A DNA stretch of 64,000 bases, taken from contig JAVJRK010000002.1 in assembly GCA_040218445.1 (NCBI GenBank), positions 211,924 through 275,923 of the forward strand, given 5' to 3'. Positions 41,728 to 50,740 of the stretch are shown here, in pieces. A program made the position numbers and the translations under genes. The notes under the pieces were generated by a model, which had not been told where the DNA came from, searched no databases, and saw nothing but the letters and a program-made list of their open reading frames with translations. The DNA comes from UBA1479 sp040218445. Its GTDB lineage: Bacteria > Pseudomonadota > Alphaproteobacteria > Rhodospirillales > Casp-alpha2. The stretch's first letter is position 1, and the number at the start of each line of letters is the position of its first letter.

Positions 41728-44700
41728 ATGACAGCAACGAACGGCATCGTAGATGCCATTCTTCGGCATGCGCGCGAACAGCCAAGCGCGATCGCGGTAA
41801 CAGTCCTCGCCGAGAATGGTGAGGCTAAGCATTCACTTACTTTTGCCGAAATCGAAGAGCGGTCACGCGCAATCGCGGGCGACCTCCTTCGCACGGCACC
41901 GGAGGCCGAACGCGTCATGGTTCTTCAGGCCCCGGGCCTAGACTTTGTACTGAGTCTGTGCGCCTGCTTCATGGCTGGCGTTGCCGCGGTGCCAACCCCG
42001 CCGCCGACGGCCCGAGCCGGCAGCAATTCGGCACAACGGTTCGCCCGCTTGTTCGCAGATTCGGCACCGGATGCCATCATAATTCACAGCGACCTGCTGG
42101 CACGTTCGCGGTGGCTCATCGAAGGGCAAATCGGACTGGCGGGCCAGACATGGGTGCTTTCAGACAAAGCTGATCGGCCGCCTGGGAAACCAGATTGGCC
42201 CGAAATTGAAGCGGATGACCTGGCCTTGCTGCAATACACGTCCGGGTCGACCGCCGAACCCAAGGGCGTGATGATCGATCACGCCAACCTCGCGGCCAAT
42301 CTCGCCGCCATTCAGGCGAAGTTCGAACTGAACCGGCAGAGCGTTGTCGTAAGCTGGCTCCCGCCTTATCACGACATGGGATTGATCGGCGGCGTCATCT
42401 CGGCCTTGTGGTGCGGCTACCGAGTCATCTTGATGGATCCGAAACATTTCGTAAGCCGCCCGCTTAGCTGGCTGGAAGCCATCGACAGGTTCCATGCGGA
42501 CGTCAGCGGCGGCGCGAATTTCGCCTTTGACCTTTGCGTCGACGCCATGTCCCGCGCGGGCAATCTTACAGTCGACCTGTCCCGCTGGCGCCTTGCCTTC
42601 AGCGGGGCGGAACCCGTGCGCGCCGCGACAATCGAGCGATTCGCCCGAGAGTTCTCCAGGTTCGGGTTTCACCGCGCCGCATTCTATCCCTGCTACGGTC
42701 TGGCCGAAGCAACCCTGATGGCATCCGGGCCGGAGCCCGGCGCGTCCCGGCCGCTTACCATCCGTACAGATGACGGGCGTGCGTTGGTGTCCTGCGGCAC
42801 GCCCTGTGCGGGATTGGCGATCAACATCATCGATCCCCAAACCGGCGAACCTCTTGCCGACGGAAAAGAAGGGGAAATCCGGGTTTCCGGATCATCGGTG
42901 TCATGCGGGTACTGGCGCCACGAACAGGAATCCGACCCCGGTTTACTGAAGACCGGTGATCTCGGGTTCATTCGGAAGGGAGAGCTATATGTCAGCGGAC
43001 GTCTGAAAGACCTGATCATCATCCGCGGACGCAATATCGCACCCAGCGACATCGAAGACGCCGTTGCCATGTGCCACCCGGCCCTCGCACCCGCCGCGGC
43101 GGCGGCGTTCCCGGTCGACGCGGACGGTAAAGAAAGCTTTGTCGTTGCCGCCGAGATCAGGCGCGAACATCGCCGCGATACGAACTGGTCCGCGGTGTTT
43201 GCCGCCATGCGGGGCCGTATCACGGAACAGGCGGGATTGACGCCGAAGGACATTGTGTTGTTGCGGCCCGGCACGCTGGCGCGCACGACCAGCGGCAAGA
43301 TCCGACGCCAGGCATGCCGCCAGGCCTACTTTGACGGCGAATGGACCCCGTTGGCACAGAGCGGAGAATCATCCGCCACGCCCGAGGGCACGTCTGAGCT
43401 GTCGCGGCAGATGGCCGGAGCAAATCAGGAAGCGCGATGGGCGTCTCTTTCCGGCTATCTTGTCTGGCGGCTGGAACAACTGACATCCACCCTGCAGGCA
43501 TTCTTAACGCCGGATGTCACCCTTGATTCGGTTGGGCTCGATTCCTTGAAACAAGTGGAATTCGCACTTCTCGTCGAGCGTGATCTGAATGTGACGCTTC
43601 CCGCCGATTGGATGGACCGGGCGACGACACTGTCTGCACTTGCCGATGTCATTGCAAAGGCCCGGCTGAACACGCATGGGCATGAATATAAAAACCCCGA
43701 CACCACCGACACGGTATCGGAGACAAATCACGGTGTGCCGTTGACGCCCCGTCAGGCGGACTTCTTTGATGGAAATCCGGAACGGCCGGAACACTTCGCG
43801 GAGATTCTATATTTCCGGACGCCGAAGGATGCGTCCGTCGAAGCTTTGAAGCAGGCGGTTGCGGATACCACCGATATACACGATGCGTTTTCGTGTTGCT
43901 TCGAGCGCAACAATCGCGATCAACGCGTCGTGTTGAAAAACCGGCAATCCAGCGCCGCGTTCACCTGTATTGACGTTTCCCGTTTGGACAAGAGCGAATT
44001 TTCCGGCACGCGAGTCGATGTACTGAAACAGATATTTCGTTCGTTTTCATTGGATCAAGGGCCGCTTGTATCGGCGGTATTTCTGGACCAGGGGGCAATG
44101 AAGCACGGCATGCTCGCCGTCGGGTTCCACCATCTGGTGATCGACGCCGTTTCGTTGTCTGCCTGGACCGTTCGTTTTCAGGATGCCTATACGAAGGCCG
44201 CCGAAGGACAGAACCTGCGGTCTAACGAACCCCGGGCCAAGTATGTGCCGTGGCTCCGGGCGCTCGATGCCTACGGGCGCTCGCCCGAGCTGGCCACTGA
44301 ACTCGATTACTGGAAAGAGATATGCGGCATCACCGACGGGTCGTCGTCCGTTAGACCGTCGACGGCGGCCGTGGCATGGGGGGCGACCGGAAAGACCACA
44401 TTGACAGCGGATGAGAACCAAAGACTCCTTGAGCTTTACCAAACACCGTTGGCACGCAACGGGATCGTTCTCGCTGCGCTTTGCCGGGCCTGGACAAGGG
44501 TTATGGGTGATGCGTCCCCCCTTATCATGACAGAGGGGCACGGGCGTCACCCGTTTCCCGGCACCGAACCATCGACAGCGGTCGGTTGGTTTGCCGTCCG
44601 CCACCCCATCGGCATCCCTGTTCGAGAGAATGCCATGGCCGCCGACCTGGTCGACGATGCCGTAATGCGATTGCGCGCCGTACCGAAACTCGGCCACGGT

Positions 44701-45039
44701 TATGGGTTGCTGCGACGTAAAGCACCGAGCGACCCACTCCGCGTTGAAATGGATAAATTGCGTAAACCGATGGTCCTCCTTCAATACCGGGGGAACATCG
44801 ACGAGACGTTTCGTTCGGACGCGGTCTTGCCGGTCATTGCCGTTCATCACGAAGGGCAGGCATTCAACGAGTCGTGCCGCAACATTGGCGACGCCCAATC
44901 AATTGCGGTTATGGCAGGCCTAAGCGACGGAGTTCTTTATTGGTCGGTGTTCTACGACACCCCCGACCTCGCAGAGGCTGCACAGGGCCTATTGACCGGG
45001 ATGCGCGAATTCTTCAGGGAACTGGCGGCACTTGAATAA
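41728..45039 (+). CDS. FAAL-ACP-condensation (fatty acyl-AMP ligase / NRPS-type) protein
   Basis: The protein has 1103 residues from the ATG at 41728 (a TTG at 41716 is possible). Residues 1-545 are a fatty acyl-AMP ligase: core YTSGSTAEPKG near 169, YGLAEATLM, KTGDLGF, and the catalytic Lys in TTSGKIRRQA near 521. An acyl carrier follows, with its phosphopantetheine Ser in GLDSLKQ near 604. Residues about 675-1095 are a condensation domain with an intact active site, HHLVIDAVS near 800 (last Gly is Ala). The reaction should be: activate a fatty acid, load it on the carrier, and condense it with an amine. No amino acid-activating domain is present, so the acceptor must come from elsewhere. 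Confidence 0.92.
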   Translation: MTATNGIVDAILRHAREQPSAIAVTVLAENGEAKHSLTFAEIEERSRAIAGDLLRTAPEAERVMVLQAPGLDFVLSLCACFMAGVAAVPTPPPTARAGSNSAQRFARLFADSAPDAIIIHSDLLARSRWLIEGQIGLAGQTWVLSDKADRPPGKPDWPEIEADDLALLQYTSGSTAEPKGVMIDHANLAANLAAIQAKFELNRQSVVVSWLPPYHDMGLIGGVISALWCGYRVILMDPKHFVSRPLSWLEAIDRFHADVSGGANFAFDLCVDAMSRAGNLTVDLSRWRLAFSGAEPVRAATIERFAREFSRFGFHRAAFYPCYGLAEATLMASGPEPGASRPLTIRTDDGRALVSCGTPCAGLAINIIDPQTGEPLADGKEGEIRVSGSSVSCGYWRHEQESDPGLLKTGDLGFIRKGELYVSGRLKDLIIIRGRNIAPSDIEDAVAMCHPALAPAAAAAFPVDADGKESFVVAAEIRREHRRDTNWSAVFAAMRGRITEQAGLTPKDIVLLRPGTLARTTSGKIRRQACRQAYFDGEWTPLAQSGESSATPEGTSELSRQMAGANQEARWASLSGYLVWRLEQLTSTLQAFLTPDVTLDSVGLDSLKQVEFALLVERDLNVTLPADWMDRATTLSALADVIAKARLNTHGHEYKNPDTTDTVSETNHGVPLTPRQADFFDGNPERPEHFAEILYFRTPKDASVEALKQAVADTTDIHDAFSCCFERNNRDQRVVLKNRQSSAAFTCIDVSRLDKSEFSGTRVDVLKQIFRSFSLDQGPLVSAVFLDQGAMKHGMLAVGFHHLVIDAVSLSAWTVRFQDAYTKAAEGQNLRSNEPRAKYVPWLRALDAYGRSPELATELDYWKEICGITDGSSSVRPSTAAVAWGATGKTTLTADENQRLLELYQTPLARNGIVLAALCRAWTRVMGDASPLIMTEGHGRHPFPGTEPSTAVGWFAVRHPIGIPVRENAMAADLVDDAVMRLRAVPKLGHGYGLLRRKAPSDPLRVEMDKLRKPMVLLQYRGNIDETFRSDAVLPVIAVHHEGQAFNESCRNIGDAQSIAVMAGLSDGVLYWSVFYDTPDLAEAAQGLLTGMREFFRELAALE

Positions 45040-45252
45040 GATCAAGCCTTATCTAAGGAATCGCATAGAGCGATCTGCTGCGTCGGATATAACGTTCATC
45101 ATCATTTAACCCTTATACCAATGTTTTTTTGGCTTGGTGGCAGCACATCTAAAGGTCTGCAATCTTGGGGGAAACTTCCCCCGACAAGGTGTAGACGTTT
45201 AGCCTACTGCGCGACAAATAACGCACGGGGTGCGCATTTTTATAGATTTTTG

Positions 45253-45265
45253 CGCACAATGTGCG
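45253..45265. promoter_or_regulatory. Palindrome CGCACAATGTGCG before small ORF
   Basis: A perfect 6-1-6 inverted repeat lies 45 bases before the ATG of the small ORF at 45311, preceded by another TGCGCA at about 45233. Gap 45040-45252 otherwise shows only AT-rich sequence and no gene. Confidence 0.4.
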
Positions 45266-45310
45266 TATATTTTGATCAAGCGATTCTCCGCTGTGAAAGG
45301 AGAGCACGAG

Positions 45311-45457
45311 ATGCTGTCACATATTATTTTGTTCCGCGGCTATATCTTCGGCCCGCGTAAACAGACAAACGGCAAAGCCCAATACCCCTATTCCCCCCAG
45401 GAATGGGCGGCGTTCAACCGGGCCCTGTATCAACGTCGGCCACGCTTCGTACACTGA
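45311..45457 (+). CDS. Possible small basic protein (48 aa)
   Basis: The ATG at 45311 has AGGAG nine bases upstream. The product is short and basic, with FGPRKQTNGKAQYPYSPQEW and the end ALYQRRPRFVH. No known family is recognised. It lies downstream of the FAAL gene and just before the DsbA-family gene, with a palindrome upstream. It may be a genuine small protein, but chance cannot be excluded. Confidence 0.4.
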   Translation: MLSHIILFRGYIFGPRKQTNGKAQYPYSPQEWAAFNRALYQRRPRFVH

Positions 45458-45584
45458 CGGATACATAAGGCGGGACAAGAATCGCGCCTTGCCAACCCGG
45501 TCCACGGGCATCAGATATCAAGGGGGTGTGCACGCAAGTGCCGCCCCCTTATACTTTTCGCTGGCTTTGAACAGAGATCCGCCC

Positions 45585-46214
45585 GTGGACATCGAAATCA
45601 TTTACGACACCGTCTGCCCCTGGTGTTACATCGGAAAACGCCGGCTGGATCAGGCCTTGGCCCTTCGTCCGGATATAGAAATCACGGCCCATTGGCGGCC
45701 GTTTCTTCTTAATCCCGAACTCCCCCCTGACGGCGTCGACCGCACGGCCTATCTGGTCAAGAAATTCGGCTCGGAAACCCGTGTACGCCGAATCTATGGT
45801 GCCATCGGCGAAGCCGGTCAGTCGGTCGAAATCGATTTCGCCTTTGACCGGATTCAGAAAACACCCAATTCCATTGATTCCCACCGGTTGGTGAAATACA
45901 CGGCGCGCGAACGCAATGCCGATGCCTTGGTTGAATCCCTATTTGTCGCCTACTTCGTGCACGGCCTGGATATCGGCGAGACATCGGTCCTTCTGGACAT
46001 CGGGGTCCGCCACGGTCTCGACCGAAAAGATCTAGAGCGCTACCTGCTGAGCGACGAGGACCAGGACACCGTGACCCAGGACAACGCCCGCGCACACCGC
46101 CTGGGCGTCAACGGCGTGCCGTCCTTCGTATTTTCGGGGCCCATGGTGATCTCCGGTGCGCAGGAGCCGCAGATATTGGCCCGCATGCTCGATGCCGCAG
46201 CCTCGGCTGCTTGA
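45585..46214 (+). CDS. DsbA-family oxidoreductase, FrnE-like
   Basis: The protein has 209 residues from a GTG at 45585, which starts the first beta strand (VDIEIIYDTVCPWCYIGKRR); the open frame extends to 45489 but would add residues unlike the family. The thioredoxin-like fold carries a CPWC active site, an inserted helical domain (about 60-150) and the cis-Pro loop GVNGVPSFVF. FrnE/2-hydroxychromene isomerase-type proteins are cytoplasmic. There is no signal peptide. The in vivo thiol substrate is not known. Confidence 0.9.
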   Translation: MDIEIIYDTVCPWCYIGKRRLDQALALRPDIEITAHWRPFLLNPELPPDGVDRTAYLVKKFGSETRVRRIYGAIGEAGQSVEIDFAFDRIQKTPNSIDSHRLVKYTARERNADALVESLFVAYFVHGLDIGETSVLLDIGVRHGLDRKDLERYLLSDEDQDTVTQDNARAHRLGVNGVPSFVFSGPMVISGAQEPQILARMLDAAASAA

Positions 46215-46235
46215 GACCAGGAGCAGCCGAACAAC

Positions 46236-46832
46236 GTGAGCACCCAATTGCATCAAATGACGGTCAAATATGTCCCGACCGAGGACCGTATGATGCTGCG
46301 CATCGCAACCAGCGAGAAAACCGAATATCGCCTGTGGCTGACCAGACGGTTTATCGCAACCCTATGGCCGGCGCTTGGCGGTCAATTGGCACAAACAGCC
46401 GATCTAAGCGGCATACGGCAACAAGACCAGGCCCCGGACACAGCCTCGTCCGATGGGGCGGAAAATGTCTCCCCCCCTTCCCCGCCGGTACCGCCCAAAG
46501 TCCGCGATGCGGTCCTGGGCATGGAACATCAAGCTGCGGTTCAGGATTCCGATTTCTCAAAAGAGCACGACGAAGACACCGTCGATCTGACCGCCAATAC
46601 CGGCCCCATGGTGGTAACGGGTGCCAAGGTCAAACCCTGGGACGGTAAGAAACTGGTCCTCAGCTTTCAAACCTCCAACGACATGAACGTCACCGTGACC
46701 CTGGACAAAAAACTTCTGCACGGTTTCTGTCATATGGTCGCGACCACGGTGCAACGGGCCGAATGGAGTTTAAACCTGACCGTTGGCGAACCTGTCGTGG
46801 TACTGAAAGCGGGGCCACAGGTCATCCACTGA
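46236..46832 (+). CDS. Hypothetical protein, 198 aa
   Basis: The protein starts at a GTG. Residues 1-50 (VKYVPTEDRMMLRIATSEK) and 125-198 (KLVLSFQTSNDMNVTVTLDK, then LLHGFCHMVATTVQRAEWSL) look like two beta-rich halves of one small fold. They are separated by an acidic, Pro/Ser-rich linker (about 62-118). No signal peptide and no known family that I recognise. It follows the DsbA-family gene by 21 bases and converges on mfd. Confidence 0.75.
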   Translation: MSTQLHQMTVKYVPTEDRMMLRIATSEKTEYRLWLTRRFIATLWPALGGQLAQTADLSGIRQQDQAPDTASSDGAENVSPPSPPVPPKVRDAVLGMEHQAAVQDSDFSKEHDEDTVDLTANTGPMVVTGAKVKPWDGKKLVLSFQTSNDMNVTVTLDKKLLHGFCHMVATTVQRAEWSLNLTVGEPVVVLKAGPQVIH

Positions 46833-46875
46833 CACGGCGATCAGCACCGGTTTTTTTAATACAGGTTCGGGGCGA

Positions 46876-49800
46876 TTACGCCGCTTTACCGGCAATCGCA
46901 GCCAGCTGGGCAACCAGGAACCGCACCCCTTTGGTGCGGGTCTGTTTATCCGGCCAGTCACCGTTATAGATCATCTTGTGATCGGGCTTCAACTTGGCGC
47001 GGCCTTTCTGCTGGGTGATCCACTGCACCAATCCCGCCGGGTCGGCGAAGTCGTCGTTACGGAATTGCACGGTCGCCCCGCGCGGCCCGGCATCGACCTT
47101 GGCGATGCCCGCACGGCGGCACGACCCTTTCAGGCGCACCAGGTCCAACAGGTTTTGCACGCTTTCCGGAATGGGTCCGAACCGGTCGATCAGTTCGACC
47201 GCCAGGTCTTCCATCTCGTCATCGCCCCGAAGGCGTGAAATCCGCCGGTACAATTCCAGGCGCAGGCTCAAATCCTGAACATAATGTTCGGGGATCAGAA
47301 CCTCGGTGCCGAGGGATATCTGCGGGCTCCAATCCTCGTCGGCGGTTTCCGCGCCGCCGCCGCTCTTGGCTTCGGCGACGGCTTCTTCCAGCATCCGTTG
47401 GTACAGTTCCACGCCGACCTCGCGGATATGCCCTGATTGTTCTTCGCCCAGCAGATTGCCGGCACCCCGAATATCCATATCGTGGCTGGCCAGCGTGAAG
47501 CCGGCGCCCAGCGTATCCAGGGTCTGCATGACCTCCAGCCGCTTTTCCGCGGTCGGCGTGATCTTGCCCCGGGCCGGCACCGTCAGATAGGCATAGGCCC
47601 TGATCTTGGACCGGCCGACACGCCCCCGCATCTGGTAGAGCTGCGACAAACCGAACCGGTCGGCGCGGTGCATGATGATCGTATTGACGCGCGGCAAATC
47701 CAGGCCGGATTCGATGATGTTGGTCGACACCAGCACGTCATAGGCCCCATCGGCGAAGGCTTGGAACACGTCTTCCAGATCGCGGGGTTTCATCTGCCCG
47801 TGGGCAACGGCGATGCGTGCATCGGGAACCAAGTCCGTCACCTGATTGGCAACGCTGTCCAGATCGGCAATGCGCGGACAGACGTAATAAACCTGCCCGC
47901 CCCGATGCAGTTCGCGCACCATGGCTTCGCGGATGATGACCGGATCGAACGGCAGGACAAAGGTCCGCACCGCCAGCCGGTCCACGGGCGGCGTCGCGAT
48001 CAGGCTCATTTCACGCAGCCCCGTCAGCGCCATCTGCAAGGTGCGCGGGATCGGCGTCGCGGTCAGAACCAATACATGGACGTTGGTCTTCAGCTGCTTC
48101 AGCTGCTCCTTATGGGCAACACCGAAATGCTGTTCCTCGTCGATGATCAGCAACCCCAGATCGCGGAACCGGATGTCCTTGGCCAAAAGTGCATGGGTGC
48201 CGATGACGATATCCACGTCACCTTTGGCCATGCCTTCCTTGACCTGTTGCACTTCTTTGGCCGTGACCAGACGCGACAATTGCGCGACCTTCACGGGGAA
48301 CCCTTGGAACCGTTCCTGAAACGTCTTGTAATGCTGGCGTGCCAGCAAGGTCGTCGGCACTACCACGGCGACCTGTTTGCCTGTCAGCGCGGCGGTGAAA
48401 GCCGCCCGAAGGGCGACCTCGGTCTTGCCGAAACCGACATCGCCGCAAACCAGTCTGTCCGTCGGCCGCCCCTGCCCCAGGTCGTCCAAGGTATCGGCAA
48501 TCGCCCGCAATTGATCCTCGGTCTCGTCGAACGGAAAACGCGCACAGAATTCATCATAAGCACCAGGGTGCCCTTCCAGGCGTGGGGCGTCTTTCAGCAG
48601 GCGTTCCGCTGCCACCTGCATCAGTTTTTCCGCCATGTCGCGGATACGTTCCTTCATGCGCGCCTTGCGCGCCTGCCAGGCCGCCCCGCCCAGGCGGTCC
48701 AATTGTCCCGGCCCGCCTTCGGCGCCGTAACGGGTCACGACCTCGATGTTTTCGACCGGGATGAACAGCTTGTCGTCGCCCGCATAAACCAGCATCAGAC
48801 AATCATGTGCCGCCCCGCCGACGTCGATGGCCTGCAGGCCTTCGTACCGTCCGATCCCATGTTCCGCATGAACGACCAGATCGCCTTCGCTGATGTCCGA
48901 CACGCTGGCGATCAGGTTTTCCGGGCGCACCTTGACCCGATGGCGGCGCACCACGCGTTCACCCAGGATGTCCTGCTCGGTGATCAACGTGACCCGGCCA
49001 GGCAGCCGGAAGCCTCTTGGCATGCCCAGAACAACCGCCGTCGCCGCCCCTTTGCCGGAAAGTGCCCCGGGCCAATCACCGGCGGGATGAAGCGTCACCC
49101 CCCGTTCCGCCAGAACCGTGATCAGGCGCGCCCTGGCTCCTTCGGAATAAGCATCAACGACGACTGTTTCACCGTCATTGATCAGGTCCGCAATATGCGC
49201 CGCCGTTTCCTTAAATACATCGTCGTCCGGGCGGGCACGCACGTCGCCGAAATCCCGTCCGGGGCGACCGCCCAGATCGATCGCGTCAGGCCAATCGCCG
49301 GCGGCGTCGAAGCCTGAAAATTCACGCACGTTGATGCCGCCCATGATCTGGCGCCATTCGTCGGCCGCCAGGAAGAGCCGGTCCGGCGGCAAGGGCCGAT
49401 ACGGCACACCGCCCATGGCACCGGCGGGCGAATTCGCCATTTCCGCCCGTGCCTGGTGATAGTCAGCGATCGTCGCAAGGCGGGTTTCCGCGGCTTCCAA
49501 TGCCTGGGGATCCAGGGCAATGACCACATTTTCCGCCAAAAAGTCGAACAGCGTGTCCATGGTGTCATGGAACAACGGCAGCCAGTGTTCCATGCCCGGG
49601 TGGGCACGCCCGGCCGACACACTTTCATATAAGGGGTCGTCATCCCCACCCGCGCCGAAAGCTTGCCGGTATCCGGTGCGAAAGCGCGAGACGGCTTCGT
49701 CATCCAACGGGGCTTCCAAGGCACGGCGAATGGCGAAACCTTCCAATTTTTCCTCGGACCGCTGGGTCGTCGGGTCAAAGGCGCGGACTTGTTCCAACTC

Positions 49801-50358
49801 GTCGCCGAAGAAATCCAGGCGCACCGGTTTTTCGGCCCCGGCGGGATAGATATCGATGATGCCGCCGCGCACGGCGTATTCACCGGGTTCGTACACCGTT
49901 TCGACCCGCTGGTAGGATGCATGGGTCAGGCAGGTCAAAATCTTTTCCGGTCCCGTGCTGTCACCGACCTTCAGACTGATGCCCGCGTCCTCGAAATAAG
50001 GCCGCGGCGGCACACGCTGCAGGGCCGCCGAAACGGTGGTCAGAACAATCGTCGGCGCCCCACCCTTTCCCGCCCCCAGGCGCAGGTCGGTCAAGGTGCC
50101 GACCCGGCGGGCGACAATATCGGTCTTGGGCGAAACCCGGTCGTAGGGCAGGCAATCCCAGGCCGGAAACGTCAACACGTTCAGGTCTGGCGCCATGAAG
50201 GCCAGGGCCTCGGCCACCTGATCCAGATGAACGTCATCCCGGGCGATGAACAGAACGGGCTGACCCGCCTTTGCCGCATCGGCCAGGAACAAGGCTTCCG
50301 AGCCCCCGGGAACGCCAAAAACCCTGCGAACGCCGGGTGAATACCAGTGTCTTTCCAT
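46876..50358 (-). CDS. mfd: Transcription-repair coupling factor Mfd
   Basis: The 1160-residue protein is of usual length for Mfd. It has the UvrB-like N-terminus (GVPGGSEALFLADAAKAGQP), the RNA-polymerase-interacting CarD-like domain (EGDLVVHAEHGIGRYEGL) and a RecG-like translocase with Walker A (CGDVGFGKTEVA), DEEQHFG, TATPIPRT and the TRG end (LGEEQSGHIREVG). Mfd removes stalled RNA polymerase from lesions and recruits UvrA. It is transcribed with sdhE upstream (21 bases), as is common in alphaproteobacteria. Confidence 0.98.
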   Translation of the reverse strand: MERHWYSPGVRRVFGVPGGSEALFLADAAKAGQPVLFIARDDVHLDQVAEALAFMAPDLNVLTFPAWDCLPYDRVSPKTDIVARRVGTLTDLRLGAGKGGAPTIVLTTVSAALQRVPPRPYFEDAGISLKVGDSTGPEKILTCLTHASYQRVETVYEPGEYAVRGGIIDIYPAGAEKPVRLDFFGDELEQVRAFDPTTQRSEEKLEGFAIRRALEAPLDDEAVSRFRTGYRQAFGAGGDDDPLYESVSAGRAHPGMEHWLPLFHDTMDTLFDFLAENVVIALDPQALEAAETRLATIADYHQARAEMANSPAGAMGGVPYRPLPPDRLFLAADEWRQIMGGINVREFSGFDAAGDWPDAIDLGGRPGRDFGDVRARPDDDVFKETAAHIADLINDGETVVVDAYSEGARARLITVLAERGVTLHPAGDWPGALSGKGAATAVVLGMPRGFRLPGRVTLITEQDILGERVVRRHRVKVRPENLIASVSDISEGDLVVHAEHGIGRYEGLQAIDVGGAAHDCLMLVYAGDDKLFIPVENIEVVTRYGAEGGPGQLDRLGGAAWQARKARMKERIRDMAEKLMQVAAERLLKDAPRLEGHPGAYDEFCARFPFDETEDQLRAIADTLDDLGQGRPTDRLVCGDVGFGKTEVALRAAFTAALTGKQVAVVVPTTLLARQHYKTFQERFQGFPVKVAQLSRLVTAKEVQQVKEGMAKGDVDIVIGTHALLAKDIRFRDLGLLIIDEEQHFGVAHKEQLKQLKTNVHVLVLTATPIPRTLQMALTGLREMSLIATPPVDRLAVRTFVLPFDPVIIREAMVRELHRGGQVYYVCPRIADLDSVANQVTDLVPDARIAVAHGQMKPRDLEDVFQAFADGAYDVLVSTNIIESGLDLPRVNTIIMHRADRFGLSQLYQMRGRVGRSKIRAYAYLTVPARGKITPTAEKRLEVMQTLDTLGAGFTLASHDMDIRGAGNLLGEEQSGHIREVGVELYQRMLEEAVAEAKSGGGAETADEDWSPQISLGTEVLIPEHYVQDLSLRLELYRRISRLRGDDEMEDLAVELIDRFGPIPESVQNLLDLVRLKGSCRRAGIAKVDAGPRGATVQFRNDDFADPAGLVQWITQQKGRAKLKPDHKMIYNGDWPDKQTRTKGVRFLVAQLAAIAGKAA

Positions 50359-50379
50359 ATTGATCTTAAGGCTCTGCGA

Positions 50380-50628
50380 TTAGCTGTCTTTGAATTCGAG
50401 GATTTGGCGCATCAAGTTCGTATCGAATGCCTGGGGCGGCGCCTCGCGCCCCGAAACCCAGTAATAAACATCGTTATCGGGCTGTTCCATCAGGGCTTCG
50501 AAAGCGTCCAAGTCGTCATCCGACAAACTTTCGATCCGCGCTTCGGCGAAACCGCCCAGGATGATGTCATTTTCCTTCATGCCGCAATGCTGGGCGCGGA
50601 ACAGAATGCGTTTTCGGCGGGCGTCCAT
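50380..50628 (-). CDS. sdhE: FAD assembly factor SdhE (succinate dehydrogenase)
   Basis: The 82-residue protein of the SdhE/Sdh5 family includes RAQHCGMKENDIILGGFA (the family RGxxE motif appears here as HCGMKEND) and the acidic helical end DDDLDAFEALME. It helps attach FAD covalently to SdhA. Divergent from recG with 112 bases between, and just upstream of mfd. This three-gene order is typical for alphaproteobacteria. Confidence 0.94.
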   Translation of the reverse strand: MDARRKRILFRAQHCGMKENDIILGGFAEARIESLSDDDLDAFEALMEQPDNDVYYWVSGREAPPQAFDTNLMRQILEFKDS

Positions 50629-50740
50629 CAGGGCGATCCGTATTCCTTGGGGATGATCAGGGCAAGGGTCCTACGGTATAGTCGCTTGTCCCGCCTCTGT
50701 CAGCCGATGAATATCAACCGCCGAAAGGCTCCACGACCTT

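Noticed and set aside
47437..49317. 626-residue open frame opposite mfd
   Set aside because: Mfd has all expected domains on the other strand; the antisense frame has no family features.
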